The notes: generated by a model from the letters alone, not told the origin. DNA of 46,565 nt from Candidatus Thorarchaeota archaeon (GCA_019057475.1 DXJO01000054.1:1-46565); one strand, 5' to 3'. Shown: positions 7,848 to 16,259, numbered from the stretch's first letter. Made by a program: numbers and translations.

Positions 7848-9554
7848 ATGGCTAATCCTGCAAACCCGTTAATTGTTCAGTCAGACAAATCAGTGCTACT
7901 CGAGGTGGATAATCCTCGTTACGAAGATGCACGTGATTCCCTAGCTCGATTCGCGGAGCTCGTGAAGAGTCCAGAGTACGTGCACACGTATCGAGTCACG
8001 CCTTTGAGCCTGTGGAACGCTGCCGCAATGGGGATGAGCCCGAATGAGGTGATTGCGGCTCTTGAGGAATTTGCAAAGTACCCGATTCCTGGTAACATCA
8101 CACGTGAGATTATCGATTACATGAGCAGGTACGGCATGATCTCATTATACAAGGAGGGGCCTGACCTACTACTCATATGCGAAGACGAAGACCTCGCGGA
8201 AGAAATCTGGCGTAGTAAGAAGGTTAGGGAGTATCTGATTGACAGGGTCGATTCAACGACCATGCGTGTCTACCCCACAAGAAGAGGGTTTGTCAAGACT
8301 GCGCTGATCGAGATAGGTCACCCTGTGGAGGACGTTGCAGGATACGTAGAAGGAGAAGCGTTGCACTTCGAGTTGAGAGAAACCTCACTTGGCAGCAAGC
8401 CATTCCATCTCAGGGGATATCAGAAAGACGCGGTTGCCATCTTCCATGCAGGTGGAGGAGTCAGAGGCGGTTCTGGTGTCGTTGTGCTCCCTTGTGGAGC
8501 TGGAAAGACAATGGTCGGTATGGGAGCCATGGAGAATCTTCAGACATCCACTCTGATTCTGTGTCCCAATGTCGTGGCAGTTCGCCAGTGGATAACAGAG
8601 CTCCTTGACAAGACAACTCTAACGCCAGAGCAGGTTGGAGAATACACTGGAGATGAGAAATTGATTCGTCCAGTCACTGTTGCCACTTATCAGATTCTGA
8701 CCTGGCGCAAGTCAAGAGATGATAAGTTCAAGCATTTCAAGATATTCGAAGCAAGAAACTGGGGATTGATAATCTACGACGAAGTCCATCTTCTCCCGGC
8801 TCCTGTATTTAGAGCGACAGCAGCCATCCAAGCCACTAGGAGACTAGGTCTCACGGCCACCCTCGTGAGAGAGGATGGACGGGAAGAAGACGTTTTCAGT
8901 TTGATAGGGCCCAAAAGATTCGACATGCCTTGGAAACAGCTGGAGGACCAAGGATGGATTGCGACGGCAATCTGCTATGAAATCAGGCTTGAACTTCCAG
9001 ACGATATGAGACGGAAGTACGCTCTGGCTGAAGACAGGAAGAAATACAGAATAGCAGCGGAAAATCCAAGGAAGCTCGAACTCGTCAAGAAGCTAGTGAA
9101 GTATCATAAGAATGACAATGTCTTGGTCATCGGGATGTATCTTTATCAGCTCAATATTATCGCAGAAGAGATAGATGCACCATTAATAACAGGTAAGACA
9201 CCCAATGCTGAACGGCAGAGACTGTACAATCTATTTCGCACTGGTGAGTTGAAGATTCTTGTGGTTTCCAAAGTTGCCAACTTCGCCCTTGACCTTCCTG
9301 ACGCCAACGTGGCAATTCAGGTATCAGGAACGTTTGGTTCGCGTCAAGAGGAGGCTCAGAGGCTAGGGCGAATACTCAGACCTAAGAGTGATGGTAGCTT
9401 CGCGCGATTCTACTCCGTGGTGACCAGAGATACTCGGGACATGGACTTCGCCGCAAAACGCCAGTTATTCCTAACTGAACAGGGCTACCAATATGTTATC
9501 GCAGCAGTCGAAGAGAACGTTTGGGAAGAACCACCCGAAACGTTCTTCAACTAA
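7848..9554 (+). CDS. xpb: XPB/Rad25-type superfamily 2 DNA helicase with N-terminal XPB-NTD
   Basis: DNA-dependent ATPase/helicase of the XPB (ERCC3) family, used in nucleotide excision repair and, in eukaryotes, TFIIH promoter opening. Residues 1-110 form the XPB N-terminal domain (NPLIVQSDKSVLLEVD, HTYRVTPLSLWNAA), as found in bacterial XPB of the mycobacterial type; the short archaeal forms lack it. Then come a damage-recognition-like region and the two helicase lobes. Motifs: Walker A PCGAGKT at about 214-220, DEVH at about 311-314, SAT-like GLTATL, the XPB-specific RED motif in REDGREED at about 341, and motif VI EEAQRLGRILRP at about 503-514. At 568 residues it is complete. Start ATG with AAGGAAT just upstream. 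Its stop overlaps that of the convergent kinase gene by two bases. Confidence 0.93.
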   Translation: MANPANPLIVQSDKSVLLEVDNPRYEDARDSLARFAELVKSPEYVHTYRVTPLSLWNAAAMGMSPNEVIAALEEFAKYPIPGNITREIIDYMSRYGMISLYKEGPDLLLICEDEDLAEEIWRSKKVREYLIDRVDSTTMRVYPTRRGFVKTALIEIGHPVEDVAGYVEGEALHFELRETSLGSKPFHLRGYQKDAVAIFHAGGGVRGGSGVVVLPCGAGKTMVGMGAMENLQTSTLILCPNVVAVRQWITELLDKTTLTPEQVGEYTGDEKLIRPVTVATYQILTWRKSRDDKFKHFKIFEARNWGLIIYDEVHLLPAPVFRATAAIQATRRLGLTATLVREDGREEDVFSLIGPKRFDMPWKQLEDQGWIATAICYEIRLELPDDMRRKYALAEDRKKYRIAAENPRKLELVKKLVKYHKNDNVLVIGMYLYQLNIIAEEIDAPLITGKTPNAERQRLYNLFRTGELKILVVSKVANFALDLPDANVAIQVSGTFGSRQEEAQRLGRILRPKSDGSFARFYSVVTRDTRDMDFAAKRQLFLTEQGYQYVIAAVEENVWEEPPETFFN

Positions 9555-10549
9555 GTAAGCGAGCTGCCATCAAGAAGCATATGCAACTGTTTCGCCTTGG
9601 ATTCGAAGTAAGCCCGTAGTGATATTTCAACATCGACTCCCGAGAGGTTTTCCTCAACCTCATTGTTCTCTAGATGAACAAGGCGCTCAAGAGTCCATGC
9701 AAGTGCAGAGAACAGCGCCAGTGGAGTCAGTTCTGTGACAATATCCCAATCATCAGATTCTGCAAGAAGAGGAATTATGCGCTCAAAATCCACCGCATCG
9801 AGAGGCTCGGTAGATAAGTAGGCAATATCGTATAGAGGACTGCCTACACAGCAAGCGCCGACGTCAAGAAGCAGTGCTCTATCCGATTGAAAGACAATAT
9901 TGTCAGGACGAAGGTCTCCGTGCATTGTCTTGCTATTCCAGCTTGGAGCATTCCTCATCAGAGTGGCAACCCCCTGCTCGAGTTCTCTGAACGAGTAAAC
10001 AAAAGAGTCCAATTTGGACGTTTCTGCATTCCAGCAATCAAGTAGCACATTCATTTTGGTGGTGAATCTAGCAGCATAATGCCTTGCAGAAGGATATGAA
10101 GGAATATCGGGAATACGAAGTGCTGCCAGACGGTCGAGGCTAGTGTCAACAAGGTCCAACTCGTGCAAGCTGATCTCGCTGAGAGAAGCATGCACAACAC
10201 CCCGCTCGTAGGCACGTATCATGAAAGGAGTGTTTCTCTCATCCTGAAGACGGCCTATGCATAGTGGTGTTGGACCAAGACCATTCTCAGCCAGACGAAG
10301 TGCTATGTGGAACTCGCTCTCAAAAGGGTTGGTTTCAAACACAGTCGTGAGACCTGGAAGCTTCAGAACGTAGCTCGCGACAACACTATGAATCAGGATA
10401 TTCAGGTTGCTCATGCCGCCTAGTCTGCACGAGTCCAGATGTAGATCCTCGACGTCAGTGCGCCACTCACTCTTCAACAGTGAGAGCAAATCATCCATGG
10501 TGTGTCCATGTGCAAGGTCTAGACTGTCCTTCATCTTAGCGCCAAGCAT
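9551..10549 (-). CDS. aminoglycoside-phosphotransferase/choline-kinase-like small-molecule kinase
   Basis: Protein-kinase-fold phosphotransferase of the APH family (PF01636 type), about 332 residues. The Brenner-type catalytic loop is MHGDLRPDNIV, followed by LLDVGACCVGSPLYDIAYL, which carries the metal-binding Asp. The N-terminal lobe has VASYVLKLPG (ATP lysine) and an Arg/Asn-rich strand. I start at ATG 10547-10549, not at the farther GTG (10633). The long version would overlap the divergent gene, and a TATA-like CTTTAAGTAC lies just upstream at 10566-10575; ATG 10532-10534 is an equally possible start. The substrate is unknown. Candidates are sugars, nucleosides or choline-like alcohols, since resistance roles are unlikely in this setting. 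Confidence 0.82.
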   Translation of the reverse strand: MLGAKMKDSLDLAHGHTMDDLLSLLKSEWRTDVEDLHLDSCRLGGMSNLNILIHSVVASYVLKLPGLTTVFETNPFESEFHIALRLAENGLGPTPLCIGRLQDERNTPFMIRAYERGVVHASLSEISLHELDLVDTSLDRLAALRIPDIPSYPSARHYAARFTTKMNVLLDCWNAETSKLDSFVYSFRELEQGVATLMRNAPSWNSKTMHGDLRPDNIVFQSDRALLLDVGACCVGSPLYDIAYLSTEPLDAVDFERIIPLLAESDDWDIVTELTPLALFSALAWTLERLVHLENNEVEENLSGVDVEISLRAYFESKAKQLHMLLDGSSLT

Positions 10550-10565
10550 CCTGAAACCACTCAAA

Positions 10566-10577
10566 GTACTTAAAGAG
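10566..10577. promoter_or_regulatory. shared bidirectional TATA-like element
   Basis: The sequence around AAAGTACTTAAAG is nearly symmetric and offers a TATA-like box on both strands. On the plus strand it sits about 26 bases before the ATG of the DUF2240-like gene, predicting a leaderless mRNA. On the minus strand it sits 20-35 bases before the candidate starts of the kinase gene. Confidence 0.4.
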
Positions 10578-10597
10578 CACCTGAGGGTGCGTCGCTC

Positions 10598-10885
10598 ATG
10601 AATGGAAAAGACATTCTTCTTGTTTTGGCACACCTCTTCAGAAGCAGGGGACCCGTCGTTTCGATAGAGAATGCAATCGAATGTCTTTCATTCAGATGGC
10701 GTTATGGTTCACCGAGCAACATCCGGCGAATGTTGACTCTTGCTCTCAATAATGAACTCATCTCAAGGGAAGGAGAGAATATCAAGTCGGAATTCTTGTT
10801 CGACCACCAAGAGATCTCGCCAAATCTTGCACACTATCTTGCTGGCAAAGTTCAGTTAGGGAGCGAGATAGAACCAATCCACTAG
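10598..10885 (+). CDS. DUF2240-like archaeal protein
   Basis: A 95-residue protein resembling archaeal DUF2240 proteins, which look like small winged-helix domains. The pattern LAHLFRSRGP, then a 'LSFRWRYGSPSNIRRMLTL' helix-turn-helix-like segment, then NNELISREGENIKSEF and a short DHQEISPNL end matches my memory of that family. The function of the family is unknown. The ATG lies about 26 bases downstream of a TATA-like box, so the transcript is probably leaderless. Its TAG stop lies in a CTAG that also provides the stop of the convergent clamp-loader gene, so the two coding ends share bases. Confidence 0.72.
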   Translation: MNGKDILLVLAHLFRSRGPVVSIENAIECLSFRWRYGSPSNIRRMLTLALNNELISREGENIKSEFLFDHQEISPNLAHYLAGKVQLGSEIEPIH

Positions 10886-12006
10886 GTCGTTTCAGATGCT
10901 GCGACACGACCAATCGAGGTAAGCAAAGCTGTAAGCTGAATGAAGGGGTTCTTAGCCTGTAGCATTCTGTGACTGATTGTGGCCACTCGATCCAAGATCT
11001 GGCTTAGAACGGCAGGGTCAAACGGGCGCCTAGTGATGTCCCGCTCAATCTCCAAGCATATTTCCTCAGGCGTGTAACTTTCTATGGCGATGAGATTCCG
11101 CAATGATTTCCGAGCCTTGATGAATTGGCCATCAATCGCAAGAGTAACTACCCGGCGGACCTCTCTAACAAGCTGGGTCTCGGAGCATTCGTACACCCCA
11201 TCTTCTGTCACTGTGACGGAGCCTGTGGCGGCTACTTGGAGGATGTTGATTGCTCGGCGCATATCGCCCGAAGACTCTCGAGCGATTGCCACTAATGCAT
11301 CTTTATCTATCTTCACACCTTCAGCCTTGGCTATCCTGGCTACTAGAGATTCGATTACCTCCACGGAAGGACTGGGAAACCTTACTACAAGAGAACGCGA
11401 TATCACAGCGGGACTCCAGCCTGTTATCGACGGAGTAATAAAAATGAACCGACTGGCATCACTGTAGATCTCCATGGTTCTGCGTAGCGCTTGCTGCATG
11501 TTCATATCTAATGCATCAGCCTCGTCCAGAACCAGAATCTTAACGAGCTCATCACTTACCGTCATTGTGGATGCAAAGAGCCTGATTGCTTCTTGCAAGA
11601 GCTGGCTCCTGTTGGGACCCCGGGTCTGACCCTTGGCCTTAAGCCGGGCTTTGGCTGCCTGGAAGACAACCGACATATACTCGTCAAGCTCGGTGCGCTC
11701 TTGTCGATTTAGCTTGGCTAATGACTGAAGAGAACGTTTAGCTTTTGCAACAGAGTAGTACCTGAGGTCCCTCACGTTCAGGTGCTTGAAGTTTGTTGCG
11801 AACATATCACCAAGAATCTCCCGACTAAAGACAATGGCTGCGCTCGTTTTGCCAGTGCCGGATGGACCGAGGAATATCATGTTGGAGTAGGTGCTGGATG
11901 CAGCCAAACTTCTGAGGTGAGAGATGGCTTGTTCCTGACCCACGAACTTCTCCCACGAGTCCGGCCTGTACTTCACACACCAGAGAGGAGAATCCACAAT
12001 AAGCAC
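10882..12006 (-). CDS. divergent replication factor C small-subunit-like clamp loader ATPase
   Basis: AAA+ protein of the RFC small-subunit family (374 residues), which loads the PCNA clamp on DNA. Seen: RFC box II-like WCVKYRPDSWEKFVGQEQAI (9-28), Walker A GPSGTGKT (47-54), Walker B VLDEAD (159-164), RRTMEIYSDASRFIF (175-189) and sensor 2 GDMRRAINILQ. Departures from canonical archaeal RfcS: the NASDERG motif is NVRDLRY (77-83); about 50 extra residues, basic and helical, separate it from Walker B (84 residues compared with about 34 normally); and the SRC motif is SRS (203-205). It is probably a paralogue and not the main loader. Start GTG, with a TATA-like CTTATTTTG (12029-12037) about 27 bases upstream, suggesting a leaderless mRNA. 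Confidence 0.85.
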   Translation of the reverse strand: MLIVDSPLWCVKYRPDSWEKFVGQEQAISHLRSLAASSTYSNMIFLGPSGTGKTSAAIVFSREILGDMFATNFKHLNVRDLRYYSVAKAKRSLQSLAKLNRQERTELDEYMSVVFQAAKARLKAKGQTRGPNRSQLLQEAIRLFASTMTVSDELVKILVLDEADALDMNMQQALRRTMEIYSDASRFIFITPSITGWSPAVISRSLVVRFPSPSVEVIESLVARIAKAEGVKIDKDALVAIARESSGDMRRAINILQVAATGSVTVTEDGVYECSETQLVREVRRVVTLAIDGQFIKARKSLRNLIAIESYTPEEICLEIERDITRRPFDPAVLSQILDRVATISHRMLQAKNPFIQLTALLTSIGRVAASETT

Positions 12007-12028
12007 CGTACCTGAAATCGGGGAGGGG

Positions 12029-12037
12029 CAAAATAAG
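12029..12037 (-). promoter_or_regulatory. TATA-like box for the RFC-like gene
   Basis: CTTATTTTG on the minus strand, centred about 27 bases before the GTG start at 12006. This is the spacing expected when transcription starts at or near the start codon. Confidence 0.4.
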
Positions 12038-12167
12038 GTTGTCCCTACTTAGGACAATGGTCCGTGAAACGCTCAAAAAAAAGCAGTTCAGCAAGGATTG
12101 ATTAGAACCAAAAGCATCATAAACCATTAATTCCAAGCGGATTGTTTACGGGGGCCGAAATTTCAAG

Positions 12168-13880
12168 ATGCGTAAAGAGAGTCTCGAGCGTGAAATAGAA
12201 CACATGTTTAGAGAGGACCTTACAAAAGCATACCAGTTTTGGGGAATTGAAGTTTCTGGCAGCAGTACCGGGGACTCGCTTACCAAGATGCTCGCCGAGA
12301 AGATGAACGACCCTGATTCCAGAGACCAGGTGTTCAAGACTTTCACTGATGGTGAAAGAGACCTTCTCGGTACGCTTGTACTCAGTGGCGGAGCCTTGAG
12401 CTACGACAGATTGAAACCATACAGGAAGATTTACAGCTACGGTCAGCTGAACCAGACAGAAAGAGACCTACGCAAGAAGGGAATCATAATCCGCAAGATG
12501 ATGGCAAGGCTTACGGATTATGGGAGGGAAGTCGCGGAGTTCAAGGTTCTTGATTTCTTTCAAGTTCATCTGAAAGAGTACTTCTCAAGAAAACCAACGC
12601 CGAGCCCTGAGAAACCAAAAAACATCAGGTCGCTTGTGGACGAAAGAGATACCCTTCTCATCGATGCGCTAATCCTTGTATCGTACTTGGCGAAAAATGA
12701 AGTTAGATTGACCGGCTCTTGGGAATTTCCAAAAAGAGAGATTGACCACATCAAGAATGCCATGTCCAAACCCACTGAGCACAGGTTCGACCTCGTCCAA
12801 AAGATGGCAAGAAAAGCAGGTGCGTACGCGATTGTGGGTGAAAACAGAGCAGTACCTGGAAAGGTCAAAGCTCTCTTCTCAGGGAAGCAAGATGAGGTTT
12901 CGCGAAGAGTACTGTTTTCGGCTCTTGGAAGGAGCAGGGCGATTTGGGCCACTCCTGACCAGCCCACCGAGTACACTCTCAATCTAATCATATGCCGCCT
13001 CAGGGAGGCCACACAGAAAGAGTGGATCAGTATCACCGAGATGCGTGAGTGGATACGAAGCGAGCTGTTCATTGAAGGACAATCGCTCAAGTGGATACAG
13101 GTTGATGATAGTCGCGTGAGGCTGGCTCTCGAAACGCCCGTCCTTCTAGGACTTTTGGAAGCTGCCTACAAGGGGAAGAAGCTGGAAGCTGTACGCCTGA
13201 CTCAGAATGGAGAAGCCGTCATATCTCGGAAGCGGAAGCCCAAGACCGAGAATGGAGACACTTTCATCGTTCTGCCCAATTTCGAAATTACTGTCTTCAG
13301 TTCAGAGATGGACTACTACAAGCTTTACAACTTGATGCTCTTCACCATGCCTGTGAAGACGGATGTTGTTAGTACATTTCGCATTACAGACAGGTCCATC
13401 TTTCAGGCTATTGAGGTGGGATTGCGAGAGCATCAAATACTGGAGTTTTTAGAGAAAGAGAGCAGCAAACGTGTGCCCAAGAATGTAATCAGGTCCATCA
13501 AGGACTGGACCTCGCAAACAACCTTCGCAACAGTGTCTGACGTGATGCTCTTCGAAACGGAGAACGAGCGTGAGCTTGAGAACTTGCTTCTAATCCGCGA
13601 CTTCGGCAGCAATGTTGTAAGAAGAGTAGGGCCTACTGCTGTCATCATAGCTGGAGATATGGAGAAGTTTGGCGAGAAGTTGCGCAAGCACAAGTGCAAC
13701 GTTAAGATTGCGGGCAAGCAGAGTATCGAGAGTGAGGTTTCAAAAGGAACAGCGATCACCGAACAGGTCTTGCTCTACGGAGACCAAACGACAGCTGATG
13801 TGCCTGAGGATTGTGTCGGGTGTCCTGCAATAGCGACCTGCAATAGAGTTGCCCGAAGAAAGCCTCGTGCGAGGAGGTAG
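12168..13880 (+). CDS. helicase-associated protein with an XPB-NTD-like domain and Cys cluster
   Basis: A 570-residue protein without helicase motifs. Residues 1-350 are helical, with winged-helix-like pieces. Residues about 366-460 carry a domain with the same pattern as the N-terminus of the XPB helicase encoded at 7848: FIVLPNFEITVFSSEM, then STFRITDRSIFQAIEVG and ILEFLEKESSKRVPKN. This matches the helicase-associated domain (PF13625 type) seen in XPB NTDs and in bacterial proteins encoded beside XPB. The C-terminus has CVGCPAIATC (Cys-x2-Cys-x5-Cys), a possible metal site, and a basic end. It may bind or regulate XPB. The next gene starts 6 bases after its stop, so the two are probably co-transcribed. 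No ribosome binding site is close, so the mRNA may be leaderless. Confidence 0.78.
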   Translation: MRKESLEREIEHMFREDLTKAYQFWGIEVSGSSTGDSLTKMLAEKMNDPDSRDQVFKTFTDGERDLLGTLVLSGGALSYDRLKPYRKIYSYGQLNQTERDLRKKGIIIRKMMARLTDYGREVAEFKVLDFFQVHLKEYFSRKPTPSPEKPKNIRSLVDERDTLLIDALILVSYLAKNEVRLTGSWEFPKREIDHIKNAMSKPTEHRFDLVQKMARKAGAYAIVGENRAVPGKVKALFSGKQDEVSRRVLFSALGRSRAIWATPDQPTEYTLNLIICRLREATQKEWISITEMREWIRSELFIEGQSLKWIQVDDSRVRLALETPVLLGLLEAAYKGKKLEAVRLTQNGEAVISRKRKPKTENGDTFIVLPNFEITVFSSEMDYYKLYNLMLFTMPVKTDVVSTFRITDRSIFQAIEVGLREHQILEFLEKESSKRVPKNVIRSIKDWTSQTTFATVSDVMLFETENERELENLLLIRDFGSNVVRRVGPTAVIIAGDMEKFGEKLRKHKCNVKIAGKQSIESEVSKGTAITEQVLLYGDQTTADVPEDCVGCPAIATCNRVARRKPRARR

Positions 13881-13886
13881 ATAGTT

Positions 13887-14921
13887 GTGGCCGATTCCCT
13901 GCTTCCGGAAGCTCTAGTCGGCGAGTTTTTCGGCGTGGGGAGTGTTGGTGATTCTGATTTTGAAACCCCGGTTGAGTACGTAAAGCCCTTGAAACTGCCC
14001 TATGCCTTTCAGATGACAGGCCTTCGGGAGGAGGACATGATACGGCAGTTCGGCGCATTAGTCGACGGTTTTGAGGAAGAAGACGACTACATTCTTGATG
14101 TGAACTTGTTCGCCTTCCGGGAGATGCTGGAGGATGACAGCTCTCTACTTCCAGATGAGGAACACGCGCACAGTTTGTACATGATGATGGACGGTGGTCA
14201 CTACGAGTTCTTCAAGACTCAGCAAACAGCGCCTGCGACAATGTGCTTCAGTACTTTGGATAGTGACGGGAAAAGGCTTGTTTCAAAGAACATGTTCCAG
14301 TTCTACACTGCCCTAATGAGCAGAATAGCACGAGGTCAAGTTGAACATCTGAGCTCGCATTGCGACAACATAGTCCTTTGCCAGGACGACCCGGCACTGG
14401 GATTCGTGATTCAGAAGGTCGAGAGTGGAGAGGTTGCAGATCTTACAGTAGATAGCATCATTCGTGCCACTGACGGGATATATCCAGCGAATACAATTCC
14501 CAGCTACCACTATTGCGATGACTGGAGGCTCTTGGAGAGGGACGGAACTCACATCTTGTGGGCCAGCACTCCGAAAATTGCCCATCTTGATCTTGTATCC
14601 TATCCACCAGATATCAGCTCAGGGCAGGCTGAAATGCTCAACGTCTTCATGGAGAAAGGTGGAGGTCTAGCTCTTGGAGTTCTGCCTAATGTGGATGACG
14701 GTTACTCAAAGCCAGTGATTGAAACATTGAGAGAGAATCTGAAGCAGTCTCTTCTGAAGTTCCAAAACAGCGGTGTGAACCTTGAATTGCTGAGCGTCAA
14801 CTCAATGCTATCAACGCAGTGTGGACTCTCGAGAGCCACTCCCAAGCTGAGCAAAGAGATTCATGAAAGAAGCAAGGAGTATCCCTCGGTATTCAGAGAA
14901 ACCGTGGCGCGATTCCTGTAG
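13887..14921 (+). CDS. MetE/UROD-superfamily TIM-barrel protein, possible methyltransferase
   Basis: A 344-residue protein with the layout of the catalytic barrel of cobalamin-independent methionine synthase (MetE core, archaeal type) and uroporphyrinogen decarboxylase. Seen: KTQQTAPATM (the K-x-Q-x-x-GP-T position), IVLCQDDPALGF (the Q-x-D-E-P position), YHYC with His208 and Cys210 as possible zinc ligands, and STQCGL with Cys312. The Glu that completes the zinc site in MetE appears to be Ser or Tyr here (LDLVSYPP). It probably handles a methyl or thiol substrate, but the reaction is not determined. Start GTG with GGAGG (13873-13877) nine bases upstream, inside the end of the previous gene. 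Confidence 0.72.
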   Translation: MADSLLPEALVGEFFGVGSVGDSDFETPVEYVKPLKLPYAFQMTGLREEDMIRQFGALVDGFEEEDDYILDVNLFAFREMLEDDSSLLPDEEHAHSLYMMMDGGHYEFFKTQQTAPATMCFSTLDSDGKRLVSKNMFQFYTALMSRIARGQVEHLSSHCDNIVLCQDDPALGFVIQKVESGEVADLTVDSIIRATDGIYPANTIPSYHYCDDWRLLERDGTHILWASTPKIAHLDLVSYPPDISSGQAEMLNVFMEKGGGLALGVLPNVDDGYSKPVIETLRENLKQSLLKFQNSGVNLELLSVNSMLSTQCGLSRATPKLSKEIHERSKEYPSVFRETVARFL

Positions 14922-15000
14922 ATGCACTGATACAGAGATTTGGGATAATCTTAAGAGAAGGATGCGTCGATTTGATGCTTATCGTCAGTAGGTGGATTTG

Positions 15001-15819
15001 ATGGCTGAAGAGAGCAAAGAACCAGGCAAAGTGATGAAGTTCATCCAAGATTACAGAATGAAGATGCTAATACCTGAGCTAATAGTTGTGTTCTGCGTCT
15101 TCTACTTGGCGGAAGAATCGCTCACCACGAATATGTACGCAGGCCTAGGCATTTGGGGTCTAATCCTTCAACCTCTATACATGGTTCCAAGCGGGTTACT
15201 CGTACTCGTGACCGCATTCACGCTTCATGGCATCTATCCTCTGGACAACTACCACGAAGGCAAGATATCTGACCTGCCTAAAGCAGCCGTGGTTATGATT
15301 GTCGTGTCATTCATTCTTCTTCCCGGCTTGGTCCTAATGCAGATGCTTGGCTACTACATGACGGAAGCAACTGAGTTCGTATCAAGAAATCCATTCTGGG
15401 AACGCGTTGAAAGCCTTGGAGACCTCCTATTCTACGCAGGCCCAGTGTTCTTTGTAGGGCTGCAGTGGTGGCTGTTCATTCCTGTGTTCTTCCTATCACA
15501 AGGTATCGATGGAATCCACAAGATCGCTCATCATGAAACCTCAAGCGAGAAGATTACGGCGATATTCTACTTCCTTTTCCCCATCTCTATGCCGTTCTTC
15601 TTTAACCCAGTTGAGATTATGGCGATGGCGGCGGTTTCGATTCCGGCATTTGCGTTCTACTCCTACATAAGACCGTACTACACATATGTAACAGCAGTTC
15701 ATACCCTGACGTTCGCGATTCTCGTTGTTGTCACACTATTCCTTGCGCAATACCTTCCTCTGTTAGACTTGTGGTATCCAGGGTTTATTCCGCCTCACGT
15801 GCCACCCCGGTTATGGTGA
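15001..15819 (+). CDS. polytopic membrane protein of unknown function
   Basis: About 272 residues with six or seven predicted membrane helices (for example LIPELIVVFCVFYLAEE, AAVVMIVVSFILLPGLVL, LTFAILVVVTLFLAQYLPL). The N-terminus is short and charged; there is no signal peptide. Motifs with Gly-Ile-Asp-Gly-Ile-His-Lys-Ile-Ala-His-His and a loop KISDLPK are visible but unknown to me. I start at ATG 15001 because AGGTGG lies seven bases upstream; a GTG at 14992 is the longer option. A TATA-like ATAATCTTAAG lies at about 14944-14954. Confidence 0.8.
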   Translation: MAEESKEPGKVMKFIQDYRMKMLIPELIVVFCVFYLAEESLTTNMYAGLGIWGLILQPLYMVPSGLLVLVTAFTLHGIYPLDNYHEGKISDLPKAAVVMIVVSFILLPGLVLMQMLGYYMTEATEFVSRNPFWERVESLGDLLFYAGPVFFVGLQWWLFIPVFFLSQGIDGIHKIAHHETSSEKITAIFYFLFPISMPFFFNPVEIMAMAAVSIPAFAFYSYIRPYYTYVTAVHTLTFAILVVVTLFLAQYLPLLDLWYPGFIPPHVPPRLW

Positions 15820-15923
15820 CAACATACTAAGCAAGCAATAAGAGCATTGACAACTTGAGGTCCAACATTGCGGCAGCGAGTATGTCAAGTCAGCATGGAC
15901 CAAAACTGCGATGCGCTGTGATG

Positions 15924-16226
15924 CTACTCTGCATCATCAAAAGTAGGCTTTCGCGTTGCTACGTCCTCGTCTTCCTCTCTCAGTTTGTGCTGGAACGGCC
16001 TGCCTTGACCATAAATTACCGGGTCTGCATCGCGAGTCTTCGACATTATTGTGCCAAAGCCGATAACTTGGACTATAACAGAAACAATGCCGATGAGGAA
16101 GACTTCAAGAAAGAATTCGTGTTCGAATAACTGTGTGAACCAGACATAGGGGTATGCGACCGCCTGGATCGCGATTCCAGTCATCATCATCAAGACCCAT
16201 TTGTTTGTCCAGTTCTTTGAAACCAT
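15924..16226 (-). CDS. small two-helix membrane protein
   Basis: About 100 residues with two long hydrophobic helices (WVLMMMTGIAIQAVAYPYVW and FLEVFLIGIVSVIVQVIGFG) and an acidic, cytoplasmic-looking C-terminus (REEDEDVATRKPTFDDAE). The ATG at 16224-16226 and a GTG three codons earlier are both possible. A perfect 14-base palindrome with an AT core lies 20-33 bases upstream of the ATG. Function unknown. Confidence 0.65.
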   Translation of the reverse strand: MVSKNWTNKWVLMMMTGIAIQAVAYPYVWFTQLFEHEFFLEVFLIGIVSVIVQVIGFGTIMSKTRDADPVIYGQGRPFQHKLREEDEDVATRKPTFDDAE

Positions 16227-16245
16227 TAGTATCACAGACCCTCGA

Positions 16246-16259
16246 ACCGAAATTTCGGT
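16246..16259. promoter_or_regulatory. 14-base perfect palindrome upstream of a membrane gene
   Basis: ACCGAAATTTCGGT is fully self-complementary and lies 20-33 bases before the ATG at 16226. It includes an AT-rich core at about the distance of a TATA box, so it could be an operator overlapping the promoter. Confidence 0.35.

Noticed and set aside
9550-10633. Longer start (GTG 10633) for the phosphotransferase-like gene
   Set aside because: It would overlap the divergent DUF2240-like gene and its promoter; the added N-terminus is basic and Cys-containing without family similarity.
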